This document shows positions 1-7,256 of a stretch of DNA of 16,236 nt, one piece after another. A model generated the notes under the pieces. It was not told where the DNA came from. It did no database searches and was given only the letters and a program-made list of their open reading frames with translations. The DNA is from CAZALT01 sp964485515 (GTDB lineage: Bacteria; Actinomycetota; Acidimicrobiia; Acidimicrobiales; Acidimicrobilacustridaceae), in the NCBI GenBank assembly GCA_964485515.1, contig CAZALT010000076.1, forward strand, positions 1-16,236. The letters run 5' to 3'. How positions within the stretch are numbered: position 1 is the first letter of the stretch; each line of letters starts with the position of its first letter. The translations under genes were made by a program, and so were the position numbers.

Positions 1-288
1 ACACACGAGCAGCCCCCGGCTGCACGAGCGTGCGGCGGCGTTCCCCACAGTGCTCGCACGACTCCGCATGACGGTCGGCGATGGCGACAGCATCGGCGCC
101 GAAGACCGTCACACCGGCGACCGCGAGCTCGGCGTTCAACGCGTTGCAACTCGGGCGGCCGCCGTGCCACAGCATCCGTGCCCGGAACGCGGTGGCGGAC
201 CGCCCCCGCACCCGATGGCACAACCGGTTGGCCGCGTTGCGGTTGAGGCCCAAGACCTCGCCGGTCTCGACGGGACGACAGGTCTCGA
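1..288 (-). pseudogene. C-terminal remnant of an ECF-type RNA polymerase sigma factor with zinc-finger-like tail (partial at window edge)
   Basis: The minus strand reads from about 286 to the window edge as 95 residues with strong G/C third positions. It begins around ETCRPVETGEVLGLNRNAAN, which matches the second half of a sigma region 4 helix-turn-helix. A later segment, DRHAESCEHCGERRR, gives an HxxxCxxC pattern like the zinc-binding anti-sigma-like tail found on some actinobacterial ECF sigma factors. Region 2 and the first part of region 4 are absent: upstream in this frame the sequence is only the antisense-looking shadow of the intact CoA-transferase. No ATG is present; a TTG at 253-251 is the nearest possible start. 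I therefore call it a 5'-truncated fragment. A reinitiating short protein or an assembly join are alternatives. The 3' end lies outside the window. Confidence 0.55.
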
Positions 289-1473
289 TCAGACGATCTC
301 GCGCTGGCGCAGCTCCGCGATCCGGTCGGGGGCGTAGCCGATCTCGGTGAGGATCTCGTCGGTGTGCTCGCCCAGAAGCGGGGCGCGCGACCGGATGCGA
401 CCGGGTGTGGCCGACAGCGTGAACGGCGTCGTCGTGATCGGCACCGCCTTGGATGCACCGGGGAACTCGACGCGCTCGAGGAAGCCCATGGCCGCCACGT
501 GGGGGTCGTCGAGGACCTCCTGCGGTGACTGGACGGGGGCGGCGGGCAGCTTGGCCGCTTCGAGGGCAGCCATCGCCTCAGCCTTGGTCTTGCCGTCGCA
601 CCACTGCTGCATGAGGTCGTTGAGGACGTCGCCGTTCGCCCAGCGCAGGTCGTCGTCGGCGAAGCGCGGGTCGTCGAACAGGTCGAGGCGACCGACGAGC
701 CGGCACCACCGTTTGAACATCGGCTGGCCGGCGATCTGGACGAGGACCCAGCCGTCGGTCACCTCGTAGAGGTCGCAGGGAGCGACCGACGCGCCCCGGT
801 TCCCCATGCGGGGCTTCTCGATGCCGAGCAGATCGCGTTCGATGAGGAAGGCGTTCGACATCATCATCGCGGTGGGCAGCAGCGCCGCTTCGACGTGCTG
901 TCCCTCGCCCGTCTTCAGCCGGTGGTACAGCGCCATCGACACGCCGATCGCCAGGGTCATCGCCGTGCCGAAGTCGGCGTAGGGAACGACCGTGCGGATC
1001 GGCTGTTCCGGGAGCCCTTGGCGCCAGGTCGCCCCCGACATCACCTGCCCGGTCCCGTCGAACCCGATCTGGTCGCTGTAGGGGCCGCCTTCGCCGTAGG
1101 CGGTGGCGCTGGCCAGGACGATGTCGGGCTTGATCGCCCGAAGGGTGTCGTAGTCGAGGCCGCTGGCCCGCATGGCGACCGCGGGCATGTTGACGACGAC
1201 GACGTCGGCGTCGGCCACCAGCGCTCGGGTGATCTCGGCACCCTCGGCGGTGGTCGAGTCGAGGGTGAGCGACCGCTTGTTGCGGTTGCACTGGAGGAAG
1301 GTCCCGCCCTCGCCCCCTTCAGTGACCGCCTGGACCCAGCGGTCCTCCCCGCCGTCGCGCTTCTCGACCCGGATGACGTCGGCGCCCATGTCGGCGAGGA
1401 TCGCACTGCACCACGGAGCGGCGATGAAGCGCCCGTAGTCGAGCACCCGGAGACCTTCGAGAACCTGATCCAC
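289..1473 (-). CDS. CaiB/BaiF (class III) CoA-transferase family protein
   Basis: This 394-residue protein belongs to the family that moves CoA between acyl groups, or racemises 2-methylacyl-CoAs, in the cytoplasm. The N-terminus (VLDYGRFIAAPWCSAILADMGADVIRVEK, residues about 10-38, quoted in parts) is the family's Rossmann-like CoA-binding start. The segment around residues 136-147 (IGFDGTGQVMSG) carries the conserved Asp, D139, which forms the acyl-aspartyl anhydride in formyl-CoA transferase. The length is normal and the C-terminus is intact (LLGEHTDEIL then ELRQREIV). The GTG start at 1473 has a GAGGGG ribosome site about 10 nt upstream. A palindrome at 1518-1533, shared with the large operon, lies 45 bp upstream. 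The donor and acceptor cannot be told from sequence; a role in the same catabolic pathway is inferred from the shared operator. Confidence 0.9.
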   Translation of the reverse strand: MDQVLEGLRVLDYGRFIAAPWCSAILADMGADVIRVEKRDGGEDRWVQAVTEGGEGGTFLQCNRNKRSLTLDSTTAEGAEITRALVADADVVVVNMPAVAMRASGLDYDTLRAIKPDIVLASATAYGEGGPYSDQIGFDGTGQVMSGATWRQGLPEQPIRTVVPYADFGTAMTLAIGVSMALYHRLKTGEGQHVEAALLPTAMMMSNAFLIERDLLGIEKPRMGNRGASVAPCDLYEVTDGWVLVQIAGQPMFKRWCRLVGRLDLFDDPRFADDDLRWANGDVLNDLMQQWCDGKTKAEAMAALEAAKLPAAPVQSPQEVLDDPHVAAMGFLERVEFPGASKAVPITTTPFTLSATPGRIRSRAPLLGEHTDEILTEIGYAPDRIAELRQREIV

Positions 1474-1517
1474 GTCGGCCTACCCCTCGCCTTCGGTCTT
1501 GCCGCACACCCGACGGC

Positions 1518-1533
1518 AAAGCTCTAGATGTTT
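1518..1533. promoter_or_regulatory. Putative operator palindrome, copy 1 (upstream of CoA-transferase)
   Basis: The sequence AAAGCTCTAGATGTTT is a near-palindrome built on a central TCTAGA with AAA/TTT arms. It differs at one position from the copy at 10908-10923. It lies 45 bp upstream of the CoA-transferase start, in the divergent region before the Uma2 gene. TCTAGA is rare in such GC-rich DNA and occurs only three times here; the third is a coding stop. A TetR-type operator is the likeliest reading, by inference. Confidence 0.5.
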
Positions 1534-1718
1534 CGCAGCGTAGGTCGGGGATCGTGACTGGTCCAACGCCGGAGTTCCCGCCGGACGAGTCCGTCCCACC
1601 GGCGATCCACCGGCACGTTCACCGCGCTTTCCACGCAGACAGACCGTTGTATGCCGGCGGGCGACCTGGGACCATGGAGCACTTCCCCGAGCACATCGGA
1701 TCGAACGAGGTGAGAACC

Positions 1719-2255
1719 GTGACCGTCGCTGAGGACATCCACCGCGTGACCGTCGACGAGTACGTCCGCATCGTTCACGACTTCGGTTGGGAATCGACCG
1801 AGCTCATCGAGGGAGTGATCTACGACGTGTCACCCGAGTACCACCGCCATGCGATCTCCGTGGCGCGCGTGTTCCGCCTGCTCGACGTGCAGTCTCCGCC
1901 GGAGGCGACCTATCCGGCCGGCAGCGTGCACGTGAGCGCCATCTCGATGTTCGACCCCGACATCTACGTCGTCGACCCCAGCGTCGCGCTCGACCCCGAT
2001 GGCGCCGTGCCCGTTGCCGCCGTTCGGCTCGTCGTCGAGGTCATGGTCACGTCCCACGCCCGCGATCGCGGCCCCAAGCTCCTCGCCTACGCCAAGGCGG
2101 GCGTGCCCGAGGTGTGGCTCATCGATCCCCGGCCCGATGTCGGCGAGCTGGTCCGCTACCGCGACCCACAAGGGGCGTCCTACCGGACGGTCGATCGGTT
2201 CGAGGTCGGTGAGGACGCTCGGGACCTCGACGTCGCGGTGGTCCTGGCCCGCTGA
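1719..2255 (+). CDS. Uma2 family (DUF820) putative restriction-endonuclease-fold protein
   Basis: The protein matches the Uma2/DUF820 family, which has a PD-(D/E)xK nuclease fold and unknown cellular role. From the GTG at 1719 it is 178 residues. Residues run through VTVDEYVRI, a substrate-like ELIEGVIYDVSPEY segment, then FDPDIYVVDP (the Asp of the nuclease core), VVEVMVTSHARDRGPK (the Glu and Lys of the core) and the diagnostic YAKAGVPEVWLIDP. I chose GTG 1719 because it follows AGGTGAG by about 6 nt and matches where family members usually begin. An upstream GTG at 1554 or ATG at 1674 would add residues that do not look like the family. It is followed 55 nt later by a crotonase gene that seems to have its own promoter, so no functional link is evident. 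Confidence 0.8.
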   Translation: MTVAEDIHRVTVDEYVRIVHDFGWESTELIEGVIYDVSPEYHRHAISVARVFRLLDVQSPPEATYPAGSVHVSAISMFDPDIYVVDPSVALDPDGAVPVAAVRLVVEVMVTSHARDRGPKLLAYAKAGVPEVWLIDPRPDVGELVRYRDPQGASYRTVDRFEVGEDARDLDVAVVLAR

Positions 2256-2296
2256 CGACAGCCCCCGACAATTGCCGGCGCCACCGGGTCCGGTCC

Positions 2297-2302
2297 TACG
2301 AT
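2297..2302 (+). promoter_or_regulatory. Putative -10 element for leaderless crotonase mRNA
   Basis: TACGAT fits the actinobacterial TANNNT -10 pattern and ends 8 nt before the ATG at 2311, so transcription would start at or next to the start codon. No Shine-Dalgarno sequence precedes this ATG. A weak TTGCCG at 2272-2277 could be a -35 element at a long 19-nt spacing. Confidence 0.4.
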
Positions 2303-2310
2303 CGGCAGCC

Positions 2311-3129
2311 ATGTACGACAGCTTTGAGACGCTCCTCGTCGAAGTCCGTGACCACGTCGCCTGGGTCACGCTGAACCGCCCGGAGGTGCTCAACGCCTTC
2401 AACCCGACGATGGAGGCCGAGCTGGCCGACCTGTGGAACAAGCTCGGCTGGGACGACGACGTGCGCTGCATCGTGCTCACCGGCGCCGGCGAGCGGGCGT
2501 TCTGCGTGGGCATCGACCGCGACGCCACCATCGGCGAGGCCGACGCCAGCGATGGCCACCTCGGCTACCCCACGCCGTGGGTGTTCGACGACCCGGGTCG
2601 CCGCATCGGCCCCAAGTACAACCACCTGTGGAAGCCCGTCATCGCCGCCGTGCGGGGCATGGCGTGTGCCGGGGCGTTCTACATGCTGGGCGAGGCCGAC
2701 TTCATCATCTGCGGCGAGAGCTCCACGTTCTTCGACCCGCACGTCACCTACCAGATGCCCGCGGCCTACGAGCCCATCCACCTCTTGCAGAAGATGCCGC
2801 TCCAGGAGGTGCTGCGCATGTCGCTGCTCGGCGCCCACGAGCGGATGTCGGCCGAGCGCGCCTTCCAGGTGGGCCTCGTGTCCGAGGTCGTCGAGGACGA
2901 CAAGGTCCTCGAGGCCGCCGAGTGGGCGGCCGAGGCGATCGCGTCGGCCGAGCCGCTCGTCATCCAGGGAACCCTGCGCGCCATCTGGATGGCCCAGGAG
3001 GTGCCGAAGGCCCAGGCCATCGAGCTAGCCTCGCTCTACACCCGCATCGGCATCGACCCCGCCGCCATGCAGGCCGGCCAGGACGAGTTCGCCGACAAGT
3101 CCAAGCGGGTGAAGCCCCGTATCCGCTAG
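2311..3129 (+). CDS. Crotonase (enoyl-CoA hydratase/isomerase) family protein with His/Tyr in place of the catalytic Glu pair
   Basis: This 272-residue protein aligns without gaps to the crotonase core: WVTLNRPEVLNAF near residues 18-30, then WKPVIAAVRGMACAGAFYML (residues 107-126) and ADFIICGESSTFFDPHVTYQ (129-148). Against rat mitochondrial enoyl-CoA hydratase, Glu144 is replaced by Y124 and Glu164 by H144, so ordinary hydratase chemistry is unlikely. The oxyanion-hole region is shifted to CAGA in place of GGG but is plausibly still formed. Crotonase relatives also include hydrolases, isomerases, dehalogenases and non-catalytic binders. It is closest in motif style to the two crotonases encoded at 7257-8023 and 8023-8826. 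The ATG follows a likely leaderless promoter; further upstream in-frame codons overlap the Uma2 gene out of frame and are not coding. The substrate is unknown. Confidence 0.9.
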   Translation: MYDSFETLLVEVRDHVAWVTLNRPEVLNAFNPTMEAELADLWNKLGWDDDVRCIVLTGAGERAFCVGIDRDATIGEADASDGHLGYPTPWVFDDPGRRIGPKYNHLWKPVIAAVRGMACAGAFYMLGEADFIICGESSTFFDPHVTYQMPAAYEPIHLLQKMPLQEVLRMSLLGAHERMSAERAFQVGLVSEVVEDDKVLEAAEWAAEAIASAEPLVIQGTLRAIWMAQEVPKAQAIELASLYTRIGIDPAAMQAGQDEFADKSKRVKPRIR

Positions 3130-3159
3130 CCACTGAGCGGTGCCGTGCGAAGCGGCGGC

Positions 3160-3202
3160 GCCCCTACCCGGCAGCGATAGGGGCAGCCGGCGGCGCTGTC
3201 GG
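3160..3202 (+). terminator. Two overlapping stem-loops downstream of the crotonase gene, possible terminator
   Basis: GCCCCTA (3160-3166) pairs perfectly with TAGGGGC (3178-3184). Overlapping it, CCGGCAGCG (3168-3176) pairs with CGCTGTCGG (3194-3202) with one G-U. The two stems are mutually exclusive. They begin 31 nt after the stop codon and have no U-tract, which is common for actinobacterial terminators but makes the call weak. Confidence 0.35.
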
Positions 3203-3274
3203 ACGCTCAGCTCAAATGGATTCGACCACGGAGCCGTAGCGTTGTTGGGCGGCCTGTGCCGAGGTGCCCAACAG

Positions 3275-3374
3275 NNNNNNNNNNNNNNNNNNNNNNNNNN
3301 NNNNNNNNNNNNNNNNNNNNNNNNNNNNNNNNNNNNNNNNNNNNNNNNNNNNNNNNNNNNNNNNNNNNNNNNNN
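3275..3374. other. Assembly gap (100 N)
   Basis: Exactly 100 N, a placeholder length. True length and content are unknown. Confidence 0.98.
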
Positions 3375-3479
3375 ACCGATGCGCTCTTCGTGGAACAAGG
3401 TCCTTCCGGAGAAGGTGTGTTTGCGATTCGTTCGACTCATCTCGCCGTCGCCGATCCCCGATGTGCCGTTCGATGACAG

Positions 3480-3499
3480 GGGCCAGGCCATGCCTGCCC
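3480..3499 (-). terminator. Possible terminator hairpin of the P450-ending operon
   Basis: On the minus strand GGGCAGGC pairs with GCCTGGCCC through 8 bp with one bulged G and a 3-nt ATG loop. It lies 11 nt beyond the P450 stop codon. No U-run follows, so the call rests on stem strength and position only. Confidence 0.4.
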
Positions 3500-3510
3500 G
3501 AGGCGAGCGG

Positions 3511-4701
3511 TCAGCCCGGTTCGACCATCACCTGGGAGAAGCCGCGCACGGTGCTGGTGTGCTGGCGGACCATGCCTTCGGGGTCGACCTTCCAGGTCGG
3601 CATGCGCTTGAGGGTCTCGTCGAGCGCCACGCGGCCCTCGATGCGGGCCAGCGCCGCGCCGACGCAGAAGTGGATGCCGTAGCCGAACGACAGGTGGTTC
3701 TTCATCTGGCGGCGGACGTCGAAGGTGTCGGCGTCGGGGTACTCCCGCTCGTCGCGGCCCGCGCTCCCGGTGAGCAGCAGGACCTTGGACCCGGCGGGGA
3801 TCTCGACGCCGTGCAGCTCGACGTCGCGCATCGTCCATCGGCCCTGTACGGGTGACGGCGCCTCGTAGCGGAGCAGCTCCTCGACGCCGTTGGCCATCAC
3901 ATCCGGGTTGGCGACGAGGTCGTCGCGCTGGTCGGGGAACTCCTCGAGCAGCACGGCAGCGTTGCCGAGCAGCCGCATGACGGTCTCGGTGCCGGCGCCG
4001 TAGAGCAGCACGGCGAAGTCGGTGATCTCACCGTTGGTGAGGCGGTGCATCTTGCCGTCCTCACCGGCGACCTCGGCCTGGCACAGCACGCTGATCATGT
4101 CGTCGGTCGGGTGCGCCTGGCGCTGCTCGACGAGGCCGTGCAGGTACTTCCACAGCCGTTCGCGTGCCGCGAGAGCGCGGTCGTTGATCATGCCGACGTC
4201 GGGTTCGAGGTGGAGCAGGTCGTCGATGTTGTGGCGCTGCTCCTCGCGGTCGGCTTCGGGGACGCCGACGAGCCGGCTGATCACCCGGGACGGGACCTGC
4301 GCCGCGAAGTCCTGCACGTAGTCGAAGGACCGCTGACCCGCGACCGCGTCGAACAGCTCGGCGCACTCCTCGCGGATGTAGTCCTCGAGGATGCCGACCC
4401 GGCGGGGCGTGAAGGCTCGGGACACCAGCGACCGCATGACCGTGTGCTCGGGCGGATCCATGAAGATGATCTGGTGCAGCCCGCTCATGTCGTGGCCCAT
4501 GATCTCGAGCACCGTGCCGTATGCCGAGCTGTAGGTGCCCGGGTCGCGGTGGGAGGCCTCGACGTCGTCGAAGCGGCTGTAGGCCCAGAAGTCGTACCTG
4601 TCGTTTCGGTAGACCGGTGCTTCGTCGCGCATCCGCTTCCAGACCGGGTGCGGGTCGGCGTCGATGTCGGTGTCGAACGGGTCCCAGTAGAGGTCGCTCA
4701 T
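3511..4701 (-). CDS. Cytochrome P450, soluble bacterial type
   Basis: The 396-residue protein is a complete P450 mono-oxygenase without a membrane anchor. It shows the C-helix segment FMDPPEHTVMRSLVSRAFTP (80-99), the I-helix oxygen-activation motif AGTET (236-240), the ExxR pair E275/R278, and the haem loop FGYGIHFCVG (339-348) with Cys346 as axial ligand. The usual electron donors, ferredoxin and reductase, are not encoded in the window, so they must be elsewhere. It is the last gene of the minus-strand acyl-CoA operon, 148 bp after the dehydrogenase. The ATG at 4701 is preceded by AAAGGA at 8-nt spacing. Its place suggests hydroxylation of the same substrate that the operon degrades; sterol or terpenoid hydroxylases of this size are common in actinobacteria, but the substrate is not readable from sequence. 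Confidence 0.93.
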   Translation of the reverse strand: MSDLYWDPFDTDIDADPHPVWKRMRDEAPVYRNDRYDFWAYSRFDDVEASHRDPGTYSSAYGTVLEIMGHDMSGLHQIIFMDPPEHTVMRSLVSRAFTPRRVGILEDYIREECAELFDAVAGQRSFDYVQDFAAQVPSRVISRLVGVPEADREEQRHNIDDLLHLEPDVGMINDRALAARERLWKYLHGLVEQRQAHPTDDMISVLCQAEVAGEDGKMHRLTNGEITDFAVLLYGAGTETVMRLLGNAAVLLEEFPDQRDDLVANPDVMANGVEELLRYEAPSPVQGRWTMRDVELHGVEIPAGSKVLLLTGSAGRDEREYPDADTFDVRRQMKNHLSFGYGIHFCVGAALARIEGRVALDETLKRMPTWKVDPEGMVRQHTSTVRGFSQVMVEPG

Positions 4702-4707
4702 GCTACG

Positions 4708-4723
4708 AATCCTTTAGATCTAT
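4708..4723. promoter_or_regulatory. Degenerate third copy of the palindromic operator, before the P450
   Basis: AATCCTTTAGATCTAT matches 12 of 16 positions of the 10908-10923 palindrome in the same orientation. It contains a perfect 8-bp palindrome, TAGATCTA (4715-4722), and begins 7 bp upstream of the P450 start, overlapping its ribosome site. It could allow separate control of the P450. The match may be chance. Confidence 0.22.
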
Positions 4724-4776
4724 CGGAACCTGACCCTAACCCACGAACTCCGCCGTGAGCAGGGCCTGAAGTCCCT

Positions 4777-4848
4777 GTTCGGCGGCGTGTTCGGCGGCGT
4801 GTTCGGCGGTGTGTACGGCGGCGTGTACGGCGGTCCGTTCGGCGAGCT
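4777..4848. repeat. 12-bp tandem repeat, five units plus a degenerate sixth
   Basis: Units on the plus strand start at 4777, 4789, 4801, 4813 and 4825, with consensus GT(T/A)CGGCGG(C/T)GT; a poorer unit runs 4837-4848. The array begins right after the acyl-CoA dehydrogenase stop codon and sits in the spacer before the P450. Because 12 is a multiple of 3, the frame after that stop stays open for 37 codons. Confidence 0.9.
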
Positions 4849-4849
4849 T

Positions 4850-6055
4850 CTAGCGACCGCGGGGAAGACCGAGCAGGCGCTCGGCGACGAGGTTGCGTTG
4901 GATCTGCGACGTGCCCGCCGCGATCGTGTACTGGAGCGACCACAGGTACTCCCGCACGATCTCGGCCACGTCGGCGTCGAGGTCGTCGAAGTCCGTGCGA
5001 CCAAGTCCCGGGCGGCCGACGATGCGCAGGGCGAGCTCACCGATCTCCTGGGTCAGCTCGCTGTAGCGGAGCTTCACGGCCGAGCCGAGGGGCGAGGGCG
5101 CACCGGTGGCGTCGGCCTCGGAGATGCACATCTGGGTCAGACGCCACAGCGCTTCGATGGACGCCTCGATGCGACCGAGCTTCGAGATGGTGGCGTCGCT
5201 GTCGAGCGGGGTCTCGTTCGAACCGGCGGGGCCGACCTTGCGGGTGGCGGCGAGCTGTACGAGCTTCCGCACCTGGGCCCGCATCGTGATGATGTGCTGG
5301 GCGAACGCGGTGCCCCGCTCGAAGCGCAGCGTGACGTTGGTGACCCGCCAGCCGTCGTTCTCGGCGCCGACGAGGTTCTCGACGGGGATGCGCACGTCGG
5401 ACAGGAACATCTCGGCGAAGTGGCTCTCGCCGTCGATGGTGCGCATGGGACGCACCTCGAGACCGGGCGACTTCATGTCGAGGATGAGCCACGAGATCCC
5501 CGCGTGCTTCTTCGCGTCGGGATCGGTGCGCACCAGCAGCTCGCAGTAGTCGGCCACGTGGGCCCGGGTGCTCCAGATCTTCTGGCCGTTGACCACGTAG
5601 TGGTCGCCGTCGCGCACGGCACGGGTGCGCAGCGACGCGAGATCTGAGCCGGCTTCGGGTTCGGAGAAGCCCTGGCACCACACGTCCTCGCCCTTGAGGA
5701 TGCGGGGCAGGTGGAAGGCCTTCTGCTCCTCGGTCGCCTCGGCGTTGAGCGTGGGACCGGCGTGCATCATCCCGACGAAGTTCACGCTGATGTACGGCGC
5801 GTCGGCCCGGGCGTACTCCTCGAGGTACACGAGCTGCTGGGTGACGGGCAGGCCACGACCGCCGGCCTCGACCGGCCAGTGCAGGCCGGCGTAACCGGCG
5901 TCGTACAGCTTGCGCTGCCATTCGGTGTCGTAGGGGCGGCGGGCTTCGAGACCGCCACCGACGGGCGGCTTGCCGTGCTCGGGCACGGCCTTGTCGAGCC
6001 ACGTCCGGACTTCCTGGCGGAAGGCCTCGTCCTCGTCGGAATAGCGCAGGTCCAT
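4850..6055 (-). CDS. Acyl-CoA dehydrogenase, full-length FAD-binding subunit
   Basis: The 401-residue protein has the three acyl-CoA dehydrogenase parts: an alpha-helical N-domain from MDLRYSDEDEAFRQEVRTWL, the beta-domain with flavin-contact motif WCQGFSEPEAGSDLASL (126-142) and KIWSTRAH (159-166), and the C-domain ending GTSQIQRNLVAERLLGLPR (381-399). The position that holds the catalytic Glu in medium-chain enzymes, just before GTSQIQR, is Ala380 here. E246 in LRFERG may be the base, as in members with the base on another helix; this is inference. It would introduce a 2,3 double bond and pass electrons to electron-transfer flavoprotein. The ATG at 6055 lies only 6 bp after the ligase stop, so the two are co-transcribed. 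A 12-bp repeat follows immediately downstream. Confidence 0.93.
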   Translation of the reverse strand: MDLRYSDEDEAFRQEVRTWLDKAVPEHGKPPVGGGLEARRPYDTEWQRKLYDAGYAGLHWPVEAGGRGLPVTQQLVYLEEYARADAPYISVNFVGMMHAGPTLNAEATEEQKAFHLPRILKGEDVWCQGFSEPEAGSDLASLRTRAVRDGDHYVVNGQKIWSTRAHVADYCELLVRTDPDAKKHAGISWLILDMKSPGLEVRPMRTIDGESHFAEMFLSDVRIPVENLVGAENDGWRVTNVTLRFERGTAFAQHIITMRAQVRKLVQLAATRKVGPAGSNETPLDSDATISKLGRIEASIEALWRLTQMCISEADATGAPSPLGSAVKLRYSELTQEIGELALRIVGRPGLGRTDFDDLDADVAEIVREYLWSLQYTIAAGTSQIQRNLVAERLLGLPRGR

Positions 6056-6061
6056 GTCGGT

Positions 6062-7156
6062 TCAGCTCTCCCGCTCTCCGCCCATCGGGCGGGAAGCGAT
6101 CAGTTCGCGGATGGCCCCGAGGTCGGTCTTGCCCGAGTCGGTCCGGGGCAGGTCGTCGACGATCTCGATGGCGACGGGGATCTCGTAGCGGGTCAGGGTC
6201 GCTCCCAGGAAGGCCAGCAGCGCGGTCTCGTCGGGCGCAGGTTCACCGTCAACCGCCCGCACCTCGGCCACCGCCACGGGCACGGCGCCGAGGCGGTCGT
6301 CGTCGACGCCGATGACCGCGGCGCCGCGCACGCCCGGATGGGCCTCGATGGCGGCTCGCACCTCGTCGGGGTGCACCTTGAAGCCGCCCCGGATGATGGC
6401 CTGGTCGGCGCGTCCCAGGATGAAGAGGAACCCGTCGGCGTCGATGCGGGCCCGGTCGGTGGTTCGCATCCAGCCGGCGGCGTCGCCGAGCTGGGAGGTC
6501 TTCACCTCGAGCAGACCGACCTCGTCGACTCCGAGCACGATCGGATCGTCAGGACCGCTCGCCTCGTCGACGATGCGCAGCTCGGAGCCGGGCTGGGCTC
6601 GGCCCACGCTCCCCCGCTTCCGGGACCACCACTCGCGGTGGTCGGCGATGTTCCAGCCGGCCACGCCGCCGCCGAACTCGGTGGCGGCGTAGGAGATGAG
6701 CACGGGCACGCCGTACTTGGCGAAGAACGCGTCGGCGTCGTCGGGCGACAGCGGCGCGGTGCCCGAGATGACCGACCGCAGGCTGGCGAGGTCGGCGGGA
6801 TCGAGGTCGGCTTCGAGCACCATGCGCAGCGCGGCGGGCACGAGCGTCGTCGACTTCGGCTGGTGGCGCCGGACGGCGTCGTGCCAGCCGTCGACGGTGA
6901 AGCGCTCGAGCAGCACCGAGGACCGTCCGTCGGTGACGTTGAGCAGCACCCGGAACAGGCCGCCGAGGTGCACGAGCGGCGAGTTGATCACGGCGATGCC
7001 CGAGCGGAGCTTGACGTCGAGCGATGCGTTGGGTTCGTAGTACTTGGCGCCGAGCATGACCCGCAGCAGGGTCCCGTAGGTGAGGTCGATGCGCTTGGGT
7101 GGCCCGGTCGTACCGCTGGTGAGCATCCGCACGGCGACCGGGTCGGTAGCCGGGTC
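6062..7156 (-). CDS. AMP-forming acyl-CoA synthetase (FadD-like), 5' end lost in assembly gap
   Basis: The visible 364 residues are the C-terminal two thirds of an ANL-superfamily ligase that activates a carboxylic acid with ATP and CoA. The P-loop MLTSGTTGPPKR lies just inside the gap edge. Motif A5 is YAATEFGG; the A7/A8 hinge reads RTTDRARIDADGFLFILGRA then IIRGGFKV, with TTD in place of the common TGD; the A10 lysine is in PRTDSGKTDL near the C-terminus. About 140-160 N-terminal residues are missing compared with a normal 500-520 residue enzyme and must lie in the 7157-7256 gap, which is therefore longer than 100 bp. The apparent read-through into the crotonase upstream is an artefact of the N run. 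It sits between the crotonase and the dehydrogenase in one operon. Confidence 0.85.
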   Translation of the reverse strand, partial: DPATDPVAVRMLTSGTTGPPKRIDLTYGTLLRVMLGAKYYEPNASLDVKLRSGIAVINSPLVHLGGLFRVLLNVTDGRSSVLLERFTVDGWHDAVRRHQPKSTTLVPAALRMVLEADLDPADLASLRSVISGTAPLSPDDADAFFAKYGVPVLISYAATEFGGGVAGWNIADHREWWSRKRGSVGRAQPGSELRIVDEASGPDDPIVLGVDEVGLLEVKTSQLGDAAGWMRTTDRARIDADGFLFILGRADQAIIRGGFKVHPDEVRAAIEAHPGVRGAAVIGVDDDRLGAVPVAVAEVRAVDGEPAPDETALLAFLGATLTRYEIPVAIEIVDDLPRTDSGKTDLGAIRELIASRPMGGERES

Positions 7157-7256
7157 NNNNNNNNNNNNNNNNNNNNNNNNNNNNNNNNNNNNNNNNNNNN
7201 NNNNNNNNNNNNNNNNNNNNNNNNNNNNNNNNNNNNNNNNNNNNNNNNNNNNNNNN
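7157..7256. other. Assembly gap (100 N) joining two genes
   Basis: Exactly 100 N. It hides the C-terminus of a crotonase and the N-terminus of the ligase, roughly 450-550 bp of expected coding sequence, so the placeholder underestimates the gap. Confidence 0.98.

Larger units (their letters stand above)
3130..3510. other. Convergent intergenic stretch with an assembly gap; no confident gene
   Basis: This interval separates the crotonase stop (3129) from the P450 stop (3511). It contains possible terminators at both ends, a perfect 8-bp inverted repeat, TGTTGGGC (3243-3250) and GCCCAACA (3266-3273), touching the gap, and the 100-N gap itself. On the minus strand a short open frame entering the gap from the P450 side begins MSRTNRKHTFSGRTLF near 3440. 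Its base composition is lower in GC than its neighbours. I do not recognise it and cannot say whether it is a real gene start. Confidence 0.5.

Noticed and set aside
1554..1718. N-terminal extension of the Uma2 protein from the GTG at 1554
   Set aside because: The extra 55 residues do not resemble the family, while GTG 1719 has a good ribosome site and the usual family N-terminus.
3207..3491. A gene spanning the first gap on the minus strand
   Set aside because: Most of the frame is N placeholder; only a short stretch of unrecognised sequence supports it.
4720..5040. Proline/threonine or arginine/threonine repeat proteins encoded by the 12-bp array
   Set aside because: They arise only because the repeat period is a multiple of three; the rest of each frame is the shadow of the acyl-CoA dehydrogenase.
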